Below are positions 32,605-44,126 of a DNA stretch of 64,000 bases, piece by piece; the stretch's first letter is position 1; every line of letters begins with the position of its first letter. This stretch comes from Sanderia malayensis. Lineage: Eukaryota; Cnidaria; Scyphozoa; Semaeostomeae; Pelagiidae. The notes beneath the pieces were generated by a model. It made no database searches. It was not told where the DNA came from and saw only the letters and a program-made list of their open reading frames with translations. A program made the translations under genes and the position numbers. Location: the NCBI GenBank assembly GCA_013076295.1, contig RQOL01000876.1, positions 3,720,001 to 3,784,000 of the forward strand. Reading direction: 5' to 3'.

Positions 32605-35600
32605 CTGTAAAAGAATGATAGTTACGAGTAAAGAGACAATGTTACTTGCGTTGAAATACAATAAAGCTTCCCTACTATCGGTCGTACCGTTGTTGTTTGA
32701 CTGCCTTGGCTTGTTGTCGTGTTCTGTTCTGGATTATTGTGTTGTGCTTTTTGCTTCGTTGTTCCACCAGGCTTCTTCGAGCATGAATCTATGACCAATT
32801 ATATAGGCTTTGACGATGTTTCAAAATAAACAAAATATTAACCACACAAAGGCCTGATTCATGCAGATTGCCTCTTCTAGTCAGATAATTCACAGGCATC
32901 TGGCAAATACAGTGACATCCCGATTACCAGAGCCTCCAAAGGCCGATGAAAATCGTTCGAGTTAACGAATGTTCGAGTTATCGGAATTTTACTTTATGGT
33001 TTATGTTCAAAGAACTCTGGGACTCGTACATCAATACACTATTGTGGATCAAAGTGCTATAACAAAACAAGAATGCAATTTTATATCAACGAGCATGGTT
33101 ATGGAGTAGAGTAGAGTTACTTAACAAGGAAAGAATTGAAGAAGTTATACTAAACTGACATTTCTCACCAATTCCTTTTGATACATCGACAACGATACTT
33201 TTCTTCTTGCCGAGTAACGTATTGAATTCATTTTTGAGTTGAACATTAATTAATTCATATTCCAAAACATCATCAGGCAAAGTCCACTGTTTCGTAACCT
33301 CGTTTGGATAAAACCAGATTCTGATAGGCTGGAAGCTTCTCTTCTCGTCACCAACTGACTCCATGTGAACTTCGAAGGCAGAGCCCTGTTTGATATAACC
33401 ATTTCTCTTCATATTAATAATAAGCTCAGTCTTTCTTGGTAAACACTTTACAACTATGTCATCTGACAGAGTGATAACAGACCAATGGATACTGAATTCG
33501 ATGTTTTTCATGTTTTCACACCCATCCGATGAAACATCTAGAAAGATCTTATCATCATAGCTAAGCATTCGCTTATCCGTCAGTTTGTATATGATTACGC
33601 CTTCATTAACATCCTTCTGCGTGAATTTAGCAACTGCTTTGCCAGTCTCTTTATGAAATAGTTCACCGTGTATAGGAGGCTCGATGACAGTGTATGCCAA
33701 GTTGGGATCTTGCAGTGACAGGCAGTCGTAGCTCAAGAGGTTTTGATTTGTAATCACGGAGCCCAAAACATTTGGTGATAAATACTCCAACGATGTAATA
33801 GCTTGGTTCGTGATCACTCTTGGCTTTTGTCTCTTCGGTAGATTGATTCCAATATTAAAGGTAAACTCTTCATAAATAGACACGTCCAACTTTCTTGCCT
33901 TATCCAATAAAAGGATCTTAGCGTCAAACGTATCTTTCATTTCTTGTCGATTAACTAATCTGTACCCCAATGACAGCTCGTTGATATCTTCTTGGGTGAA
34001 ACGTGTAGCATTTTCCCTACCCTTAACTAGCACACCATTTTTCGGAGCTTTTGTTACAAGATAAACAACATTTTTTGAACTGTATTGTTCGTCAGCTCGC
34101 AGTTCCAACGGCGTAATTGTTGTTACACCTTGCTTTTTAACATTGAGAGGTGCATTTCTATCCAGCAATTTGATCGTCTTTGTATTAGTTGCAATAATAT
34201 TCATCTTTCCTCTCTGCAAGCATTTTCCATCCGTTACAAAGAACTTGAAAGAGTCATTTCTTCTCAATGGGTACTTACTAGGCCTGTATTCTACTTTATT
34301 GTCGTTCAAATCATCTTGCGAAAAAGAGATTACATTGCTTTTTTGCTGCTTTCCAGCTACGATAAGCAAGCCTCGAGATGGAGGCTTGATGACTTGATAG
34401 CTTATTGCATTGATCTTTCTGGCATTTCCTCTCGGCCTCGTCTCCACGTGCAAGTTAACATTTGTTACGTTGATTGATGGGTTATCTGCTCTGACGTCAT
34501 TTGTTGTTATCCTGAGATATTTTCTACAGCTAACCTTGATTCTTAAGTAGAACTGCAAAGCCTTGATAACATGTGCACCGTCCGTGACTTCCAGCCCAAA
34601 TGAATCCCTGAAACCGTTCAATGGCAGCAATATGTTGGTATAGCTTATCAAGTTTTCATTCACATCTGATTGCGTGAACGTCGAGTTAACAATTAAGTGA
34701 GTGTAATTTCTTGTTGTGACGTCATACTTCTTTAAAGCTCCGTACATCGCAAGGGACCTGATTCTATATCGAATCAACTCATCCGGCGTGTCTAAGTCAC
34801 GTGTTTCTAGGTAGCTTCTTGTGATATTTTTCAATGCCCCGGCCCGCACCATCATTGTGAAGTTTTTCACAACGGTTGGCTTTTGATCATTTACTGCAAT
34901 TATGTCTATTTTCACGACTGCTCGAACCGCTTTCTTTCTATCAGTCGCAACGAGGCTGATCTGATCAGAACGAGACTCTGAATCGTCATGACCGTACACG
35001 AGTGCGCATCTATTGTAGTAAAGCCGCTGACCAATCTTGAGTATTTTCAATCCCGGAAAAGCACCATTGCATCTATAAAGCATTTGTCCATGCTTTGGAA
35101 ATTCTTCCACGAAGAATAACAACCTCTCTTTGGGGATGTCTTTGTCTGTTATTCTGATAACATCAGAGCCAATTATCTTCCAGCCTCCTTCGTGTACCTT
35201 TACGACGTCGGTTTCAATTCGAGGCTCCTCGTCGCTTGTAGCTGAGATATTGATCTTTAATCCTACGTCACTTGATTGGAATACACCATCGTATGCCATG
35301 AATGAAACACTATCTTCTCTTGGCTCTATGCCCGTATGATTATGCTGTACGTAATAGATGGTCTTACTTTTCAAATCCGAGTATTTAAAAGCAGATATAC
35401 GCTTACCAGCATTGCTTTCTTCGGAGCCTTCTGAGGGAGCAATGTTTTCGATGAATCCAAACTGAGGAAACTTCAGTATCTGGATCTCTATTTCATCCGG
35501 AATCGTATCTTCGTCACTGCATAACAAGCTCTTGTCATCTAGCAATACCCTGCTGCCTTCTTCAACGAGGAGACTTTGCTTGGCTGTCAGCTTCGGGGGT

Positions 35601-38600
35601 CGGGAATTGATAGGTATGATGTCAAAGCTGAGATTGAGTACAGAGCTGCAGTTTGCAGAGTCAAAAGGGCTAAGATCACAGACGCTAATTTTGGCGAGGT
35701 CAGTCGTCGCATACGGGCCTATTTCGGTTTGTTTATGCGAATACGTAACAAGGCCGTTTTTCAGATCATCGTACGTGAACTTATCCACGCGATGCCGCTG
35801 CACAATCACGTGCCCCTTTGAAGGAGCTGTAATGACGTGAAATGATAGATTCTTTACGTCTGTGTCTGCATCAATAACTTTGAACAGTTTTAAATCTAGA
35901 ACAACTGATGAAGCTTCCATCACGCTAACCCTTGTATTGTCTTTTGTAAACATAGGCCTCTGATCATTCACGGGAGTAATGTGAATAAGCAACTCCTTTT
36001 GTGTACTTTGCTTGCCATCCGATACAACAATTACAAATGCATCCTTTGTGTTTTCATCATCATTGTGAGCATAATACAATGCATTACTTGTCATATCTTT
36101 GTAAGCAATCCAAGCTCCAGATTTCAGCTCTTTGCCTTTGAAAATGATCCGTCCGTGCTTTGGTTGTGAAGTTAGACGTAGCCTCAACGCACCCAAGTAT
36201 GTGTCTGTATCGTTTAGGATGAGGGTCTTTGAATCGAGACGCATTCTATTGCCTTCAAGAACCCTCAACGATCTTGCCAACGTTATCTGCGGTGGCAAGT
36301 TATCAACAGGCTTAATCATAACTTTGCAGGTTTGCAAACCAGTCGAGTATCCATCTTTGTCTGTGACAATGAACTTGAGATACAACGTCTTTGTTTGTCT
36401 CCCGATTTCATTGTAAGTATTCAAGAAGAATATTTTGTTATGAAAAACTTCCATCTGAGTAAAATCCTTCACCGAAACCTTTTCATGTTGATTCAATTTG
36501 AATATATCTTGGAGCTGAATGAGATCTTCCTTTTTTGTTGATGCAACATCTTCCTTCAATGTAAACACGATTTCCGATGACGATGAAGTTGCATCTTTAT
36601 ACAAAAGAAAATTCAAAGACAAAGATCGCGTTGTTTCATTTATCATAACAAGACAATCACTGCTGTCCGCCTTATATGGTGGAGACTTATCAGTAGCTTG
36701 GATCTTGATCATTGAAGTATACTCCTTCGATAAGTTGGGCTTTTTTCCACCATCAGACAAGATATAAGTGAAATTATCAGTAGTTGGGTGCTGGGAATTT
36801 GTCGCGTAATATATCACGCCATTCTCAAGTTCAATTTCATAGAACTTGTTCACAATTTCATATTTTCTACCAGTGCTCATTCTGACAATATCACCCTTTC
36901 GTGGCTTCTGCTTGATGTGAAATTCAATCCTATCGATGGGGGTATCAGGATCAGAAGCCTTGAGTGAGTCTGTTTCAATTCTCGTGCGTCTGCCATTTCC
37001 CGTGACTATTGGCTTATTTACGCTTAGAAATGGGGCCGAATCGTCCAACGGTTCAACTACAATCCCCAGTGTCGCATATGCAAACTGGTACTTGTCACTT
37101 ATTGTCAGTACAATGCCATCAGAAAGTGTCTCACTTCCATCATGCTTATAAACCAGCCTCTTCTTGAGGATATCCTCCATGGTAAAGAGGTTTATCTGCT
37201 GAGAATCCTTCAACAGTTGGCCATACTGCGGGCCACTCCAAACAGCAAACTTTACGCCATTGCATTTCAAACTCTTGCACGCAATGTCCAAATTCAACGA
37301 GGATATAGTATAAGACTGTCCTTCCAATACATGAATCGGACTGTTGATGACCACTGTCAGGTAATTAGCGACAAATTTTCTCACGAAAAACATCATACGC
37401 AACTTTCTTTTCGACACGGTTCCGTAAACATCGACCGCTCTGAGGTGCATCTGTTGTATGGTGGATGAGCGAGAGGTTTTTGCCAGCAGCTTCTTTGGCG
37501 AAACAAAAATGATATTCTTTTGATTAACCTGTTGTTGTGTGATACCTTCGAGAGGCTGGTCTGGTCTGTCCATCGTTGCAAAGAAGCCTCCAAGGTCATT
37601 CTTCTTCGTTGTCGATACTGTTAAAAGAAGATTCTCTGGCCTCGCTTTAAAATCCACTACTCGCATGTTCGAGGCTAGCATTTGCTTGAGACCATATTGT
37701 TTCACGACGATACGGGAAAACCTGCTGTAAATGTAAGGCGGTGATTTCGTCTGGGCTGGCAAAATTCTGATTTTTAAGTGATACCGCAGAACAACAATTT
37801 TCTTTCTTTTTCCGCTGCTCTTTCTTAGTCTTATCTCGAAAGGGATGTAGTCCAGGTTGGGAGTATGAGATGCATCGTGCTTGTAAATTGCATTGAACGA
37901 GCTGCAAGATATTGGTTGTGTTCCTGGATTGCTCATTAGCCTTCCACTTGCAGGCCATATCTTATCCTCTCTGAATATCACGTCACAATTGTTGAGGTTA
38001 GATCGTGCTGCGTTTGGTAGAATGTCACGATCAAACCTAACGGTGCCACCAATTTCTGTGACGTCAAATCTTGATCTGGATAACTGCTCGTCCTTTTCCT
38101 TATCGATAATCTTCAGTTTGAGCTTCACAATCTGGAAAGGAACAGAGAAACACAATCATGCATGAATGCAAGACAGGACATACTATTGCAAACCAAAGAG
38201 TAATCTCAATATACGCAATAGTAAAGACTTGCAGAAACAGGAAGATTCATAAAGGATTTCCAGTGAAGAAATGGGAGTTTCTTGTAAAATAATAGGATTT
38301 CCGGGATTTCTGCTAGAACAAGAGGATTTCCGGATTATGATATTCCCTGGACAAGTCCAATTCTCCCGACACGCTATGCGTATGATCTTCATCCCTATGC
38401 ACCGTGATTTGAACAAAAACTCCATAGAACAACCGTTTAAGAATGACCGCTTCAATGCAACTGTGACACCTCTCTGAAATGTCCTCCTCAGATCATCAGT
38501 ATGACCTTGGACGATGCATTGACATTGCAATTAAAATCAGCCGAAAGTGCATAGCGTTTTCTGCGGTGTATTCAAGAAGCTCTAAGCTTGCCATTATCTC

Positions 38601-39685
38601 TTGCATTAAGCAGCTTAGGACGCCGAAATGGTTCACACAATCAACAGAAGAAAGCAAAGCTCTCGATAATAAACAACCCGGGCTCGAAGTTTGCTCGTCA
38701 AAGAGAACTCGAACTATGACATGGTAAATATGACACGTGGTTTATGAAAAACGGTCGTTTGTGCTTTTAGAAAATGAAAAGATGGGAGGTACAGGCATGC
38801 ATTGTATAAAGCAATGCTGAGTGTGATGCAGTGTTATACAAAGCTTAATATCATATCATGCATGCAATGACAATAGGGTTCGAGCTCTTGCAGTTATTGC
38901 TTATATAAAGATGTATTATGAAAGCAGAGTTCAGTGTCAATTTAGAGGAAACGTTTTTAGAAATATTTAATACCGTTCCTTGGCCAGAGTTCAGTAAATG
39001 CAAAGTTGTTTTTTCTGAGTAAATAAAACTCTCCCGAGCTCTGATCACAACAGCTCTTAATGAAAAGCCGACATCCAATTAGCTTGAATTTTTTAATTTG
39101 TCTCATAGTTTTGGTTTGTGAGTCTATGGAATTTAGAAAAAGATGTTTCTTAACATAATTTATCGGGCTACCTCAAACATAAGCAGATTTTATTAGCATT
39201 ATCTCAGTTTGTAGCAACGTATATTAAAAGTTATCTTCATAATAAAGCCGTTTGCTTAATTTAACAATGATGAAAATATCTTAAATTATCCTTCTCACCT
39301 CGTTTTCTGTCTTGTCTTTATAAAACAAAAAGAATTTAAATTTCACACAATCTTCGTTTGATATAGGAGATCCATAGTGATCGTAGGAGACACTTTCCTC
39401 ATTAAAATCGCACGAGAACTTTGTGGACGAAATATTTCCAAAACGAAGGCAAATTGGATCCAAGATAACTTCAACACGACAGAGCAAACATTCTTTGGTA
39501 GCGTTGAATCCAAAATGAGAATGATTCAGTTGAAGTGAACGTCCTTGAGGAACAGAAACAGTTTTATCAACTTCAACCTTGAATGACGACTCTTTCTGTG
39601 AGGCTTCATGGTGACTTATTGCAAAGCATAACAAGAAAAATAAACAACGCAAACAAGAGTGTCTTCTGTTATTGCAACTAGCCAT
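31794..39685 (-). CDS. FREM1-like: FREM1-like extracellular matrix protein: CSPG repeats, Calx-beta-like region, C-type lectin (7 exons, 1967 aa)
   Basis: FRAS/FREM proteins form the basement-membrane complex that ties epithelium to stroma. Exons: 39299-39685, 33169-38131, 32688-32788, 32520-32604, 32312-32396, 32088-32170, 31794-31993, totalling 5904 nt in frame. The Met at 39685 is followed by a signal peptide (residues about 1-27, core CLFFLLCFAI). The FRAS/FREM N-terminal domain follows (CRVEVILDPICLRFGN, FSCDFNEESVSYDHYGSP). The 4963-bp second exon encodes about twelve CSPG repeats (for example LRVLEGNRMRLD, FTYDDLKNGLVTYSH) and then a Calx-beta-like stretch. The last four exons make a C-type lectin domain (CEPDWILFETNCYKLF, GNWQAVDCKSKQLAFVCKK). 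This order is specific to FREM1. No transmembrane segment was seen, so it is probably secreted. An ATG 51 bp upstream (39736) is an alternative start. Confidence 0.9.
32911..32992. mobile_element. Short pogo-like TIR remnant
   Basis: The left end ACAGTGACATCCCGATTACC and right end GTTCGAGTTATCGGAATTTT (inverse AGTAAAATTCCGATAACTCG) are imperfect inverted repeats of the pogo/Tigger style. It lies in the FREM1-like intron between exons 2 and 3. Confidence 0.55.
33169..38131 (-). CDS. FREM1-like: Giant exon 2 of the FREM1-like gene (CSPG repeat array)
   Basis: One uninterrupted 1654-codon exon carries the second part of the N-terminal domain, all CSPG repeats and the Calx-beta-like region. It ends at GGAATTG|GTGAGAAA with one base carried into GATTCATGC of exon 3. 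I counted twelve CSPG units by the recurring motifs VLEG, D-D-D, FTQxD and YxH, and the count has an uncertainty of about one. All long opposite-strand ORFs here are shadows. Confidence 0.88.
38132..39298 (-). other. Intron 1 of the FREM1-like gene
   Basis: This 1.17-kb intron separates the signal-peptide exon from the giant exon. I see no gene or complete repeat in it. Around 38255-38345 the motif AGGATTTCC and variants recur several times without a clean period. Confidence 0.6.
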
Positions 39686-40697
39686 TTTCGTTGAAAATTT
39701 CACCAGCGTTAAATAATTGCATGCTGTTAACATCAAATGCTGTCATAGAAAAACTAAATTCTTCAGAACAACATCACGCACGCAAAGCACGCAAAATTGA
39801 GCGCACTTTGCCTCTTTTTCGTGCTTCAAAACGAGACACATTGTCTTATTTGTTTGCAGTTTTTGTAGTCAAACAAACAACAAGTTGATTTCACGTGGTC
39901 CTCTATCGTACATAATTATTGCAAATGGAAATGATGAAAATTGGTTAATTATCATCATCCCCATCATACTTTCTTTTCATTTATTACCGATAACATAAGA
40001 TATTCAAGCTCCATCGATAAGAATATTTAACAAATAAATAAATAAAAGCAAAAATATTAAATGGACCCAAACTTTAATAATTTGTTTCTAATTGCTTTGC
40101 TTTACAAAGCTTCATGACCAATTAAAGCAATGAAATTCTACGCAAAGTCAATATTTTAAGATTATTAGAGAATTAAACTTGACTTACCGATTTTCTCAAA
40201 GTACTTTAATCGTTGTCTTTATCACCAGTTTCTGTCTGCTAGGGTGGTATCCTGAACTGGATTTGAAAAACTGCAAGCTCAACTGAATAATGTGCTCTTT
40301 TATACTTACTTGGCAATTCCCAATCCAAGAACACGAAAATATGCGAAACCTCTCCCTAGAGACCAAAGCATCAATTTAAACTTGTTGGGGCTCATTCTTG
40401 GTAGCGCAATGCCTCAAATTTGGAGGTGGAATGTTAGAATGGTGGAATGGTGGAACGTGACGTTAATTTTGTATTTTTTAAGTTCTTTTATTTAACTCAA
40501 ATTTTAAAATAAAATGATATTTATTTGTGTCAAAATAAAGTAAACAACCAAAAGTTTTTAAATAACTCCACGTGTTTCACATTCCATGTTTTCCATTTCC
40601 CGTTCTGCAAATGTGTGCTTGCGTTTGTTTTGACCACTTTTAAAGAACCATGAACACGAGGGCCAAAAAATAATCGATGAATAAATTGGAAGATAAA
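39686..40697. promoter_or_regulatory. Head-to-head intergenic region between FREM1-like gene and URI1
   Basis: About 1 kb separates the two start codons, which point away from each other, so promoter elements for both genes should lie here. The region is AT-rich. I recognise no TATA box or specific factor site that I would defend. Confidence 0.5.
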
Positions 40698-43268
40698 ATG
40701 AACAATGAAGCATCAATTGACGCCAAGTTAAAAGATGAGCAAACCAAGGTATTTGTTGCTTGAATTTAACGCTTTTAGATCTAAAAGTTTGCAAGCTATC
40801 AGCAGTAGTATAGCTGTAGCCAACTTACTTTGCTTAGGCCGTTTGGGAAGTTTCGTCATCACGTGTAATGTGATAAAGGAATTATATGGAATATATGTTA
40901 TGCATTATTTCATACCATTTTGCATAAGATAATTTTTAAGTATGTTATTTGTTATTTTTGTATATTAATATATTTATTATAGGTTTATTTTGTATATATA
41001 TTATTATTTTACAATCGTAGCCATTTCTTGATTTTGTATTTATCTGCTCTGCACAATGTTTCAGGCAATCAATCAATCAACTTCACTGATAGAAAAGTGG
41101 TAAATAAATATTCTAAATAATGCTAAATACATATCTTATTTAATAGAGTCAGATCTATTGTTTCAACAATTTCACTTATTCCCATTTTTGTTTTTAGGGA
41201 AAATTTGCTGAAAGAATATCAAAATCTGAAAGCAAAACTGTCAACATTGCCACAAAAAGTGGAACATAAGATGATGGTAAGGTCTAGATAGTTGTCAAAG
41301 AAATGACAGTTCTATAGCTGTTCATCTGTTATAAATGGCTAGCAAATATTTCAGGTTCCTATTGGATCTGTCGGGCTGTTTCCTGGCAAGCTAATTCATA
41401 CAAATGAAATAAATGTGCTTCTTGGAGATAATTGGTTCGTCAAACGCTCAGCACACCAAGCATCAGAAATTGTAGACAGAAGACTTTCGAGTATGCTTTT
41501 CTCATTCTACTTTGGTACTTTATTGCTTTCTGCATTTATTCCCCAGAATTGTAAACATGCTTTAAAATGAACTTTTATCTTGTAGTTTTGGAGAAAAAGC
41601 TGGAAGATGCAAAAAAAGAAGTCCAATTTATCAATTCTCAAAAAAATTTAACTGAAAATCTCATGGCTGAGCAGAAAGGCAGTGATATAGTTGAAATTAG
41701 AGAGGAAGAAGAAATGGCCACCGTCTCTAAAGGTGACTAAATTCTAGCCCCCTCTTCATTAAGCCCCCTTTCCATTGGCAAAAGCAAAACTGTATTGAAC
41801 CCCTCTTCTATTTATTAAACCCTTAAGGGTTGAATAGTGACAGAGATAAGTATAATAGAGAATTTAGGGTCACTAAATATAACTGTAAAGAAGTTTGTGT
41901 TAAAAATAAACTGTGTATTACTTAATTTTGTTACTTTAGTTGGAAGAAGGATTGCACATGCTTCTACTCATAAGGTTACACCTCGGAAAGTTCGAAAGTT
42001 TGACAAGAAAACCACTCAACAAGCTGGTGAGACTTTCTTATCCTCGGACAAGAAAGATGATGATTTCGATAAGCTTTTTGCAAGATTAGATCAATTGGAA
42101 TTGGAAGAACAGTTGCTAGAAAATAAATCCAAGGACAATGAAAGGGAAAAGTGTAAGCAACAGACACAGACGCAAGATTTGGCTGAAGGGTGTCAAGCTA
42201 ACAGAAGAGAAGCCAAAGGGAGTAGTAAAAATAGCTGTGTGCATTTTCAAGATATTGAAAACAAAGATAAATTTGAAATTTCAGATGAAGACAATAGTTT
42301 AAAGGGACAAGATACAAATCTTATCACATTTAACCACACGCGTGAGATTCAAAACGAGGTAATTATTGAAACGAGGTAATTATGTAATTCTTTACTGTGT
42401 CTCAAATATTAATGTTATGTGATTATTGATCGATTTACTTTGCAGAATTTGTCTTCTGGCTCTGTTGGTGACGCTGATATTACAAGTGATCGAATCATTC
42501 TATCACCAGCAGACATTTATGACTATTTCATGAAGCCAGTCACTGCTGCTGCTGAAACAGAAGAAAAACCACTCAAATCCATTTTGAAGAAGGAGAGAAA
42601 ACATTCAAACGAAGATTTAAAGCCCAAACCAATATTAAAATATTCTCCCGAACACAAACAAGACTCCCCCAGCAATGAAGATGCTCTTTCGCATTCCAAT
42701 GAAGAACCGAAGCCAATTCTAAAACCCGGACCAGAAGTAAGAATTGAATTGTTACTATGATAATGACCGAATCTTGTGTTGGATTGGTCTGTTATTTAGT
42801 GTTGCGAACGGTTATTGTTGATAAGGTCACATTTGAGGCCCGTACCTCTCGCCAAAACTAATATTGCATTTTCATAATTGAGAATTTTGTTTTTAGGCTG
42901 TTTCTTCTCTTGTCCTCGAAAAGCAAGCCGCAACATCAGAGATAGTAACAAATGCGGTATGTTAACCCTAACCTCCAACCCAGGCTCCTTGTAGCTTTGC
43001 TGACAATGACAACTGACAACTGCTTACTTTGTGGTCTTTAGTTCAAGGTTGCACATATACAACAGGCTCACATTGTATAGCCATTACATGTAGACACGTT
43101 GACAAATATAACCTGAACTTCTCATTTGTGACGCTGCAAAGTTTATTGAAAAGTTTTCATAGACTGTGATGCCGTTTGTCTATATAATTTACTTATTTGT
43201 CCTTTCATTAGTCTCCTCAGAAGAAACCAATGTCGCGATTCAAAGCCTTGAGAATGAAAAAGCAATAA
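40698..43268 (+). CDS. URI1: URI1, unconventional prefoldin RPB5 interactor (9 exons, 421 aa)
   Basis: URI1 is the prefoldin-like subunit of the R2TP/PAQosome-associated complex that helps assemble RNA polymerases through RPB5, and it also binds PP1. Exons: 40698-40748, 41065-41099, 41198-41276, 41355-41490, 41586-41732, 41940-42358, 42446-42736, 42897-42956, 43221-43268, totalling 1266 nt in frame. The alpha-prefoldin fold is clear: coiled coil, then FPGKLIHTNEINVLLGDNWF, then coiled coil. The mid region has the URI signature DFDKLFARLDQLELEEQL. The C-terminus KKPMSRFKALRMKKQ matches the conserved URI tail. SILK (a PP1-docking motif) and two PILK copies lie in exon 7. Confidence 0.92.
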
Positions 43269-44126
43269 TGAATGAAGTCATCTTCTTGCATCGAATACCA
43301 GATTCTTCTATGTACTCGTTCCAGTCCATAGATTACGTCATCCGAAATGTAACCTGAATTTGAAGCCAGCGAAGGCATCCAGAATATGAACAAGAAGTTT
43401 CTGCGTTTATTTACGCTTCTGAACACTATGTGATGCTTTAGAGCTCTTCGCTGGATGCTTGAGCTACGATAGGCAATTATTGTGCTGCAATAATTAGTAT
43501 ACACAGAATGAATTCATATATTTAACCTTGGAAAAATTATATAACCACGATTCCAAATATTTTTACACGAATTCTGTTTTGTTGTTGTTTAAATAATAAT
43601 AATAATATTTTTTATTTTATGAGAATTTATTATTTAGATTGTTATTCAAATTGTTCAAAGTACAATTGAATATTTAAAAAGTCGCGACCGTTGAAATTAC
43701 AAATAATTCTGCATTTTTTCGAGTACCCACGCCTGCGTCTTATCTTATGAGCATTCAGAGCATAAAACTTTGAAAAAATGCAGCATTATCTATCTATAGA
43801 CCAATCAAACGAGAAGATAAAAGAAAATAAGTAAAATAGCAAATATATTTTGCGGAGGAGTCTCTTTTGACTTCTTTTTTGATAGAAAATTGATACTCTT
43901 CACTCTAACTTACTTCTGCAAGTTTTCTAATTCAAAAGATCGCTAGACAAGCAACCTTTCACTCCAGATTAATTCAACTTGAAATACTAGAATATCAAAG
44001 TTTTTTGCCAAGCTTTATTATTTCCGTTCAACCAATGATATATTTTAATTTTAGCTCCATTTAGCCATAAATCGACGTTAGACTTAATCTTTATACTTTA
44101 AATTTTCGGAGTGAAATTCACGTAAT
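43269..44126. other. Intergenic: URI1 3' flank and SIX/TALE gene upstream region
   Basis: No gene was recognised. The region holds AT-rich sequence with an AAT repeat near 43590-43610. The promoter of the homeobox gene should lie in the right half. Confidence 0.5.

Noticed and set aside
34085..38165. Many plus-strand ORFs opposite the FREM1-like giant exon
   Set aside because: Shadows of the 1654-codon minus-strand frame. None shows a domain or conserved motif.
38183..38530. 115-residue minus-strand ORF in FREM1-like intron 1
   Set aside because: It cannot be spliced in frame to the flanking exons, and the direct exon 1 to exon 2 join gives the known FREM N-terminal sequence.
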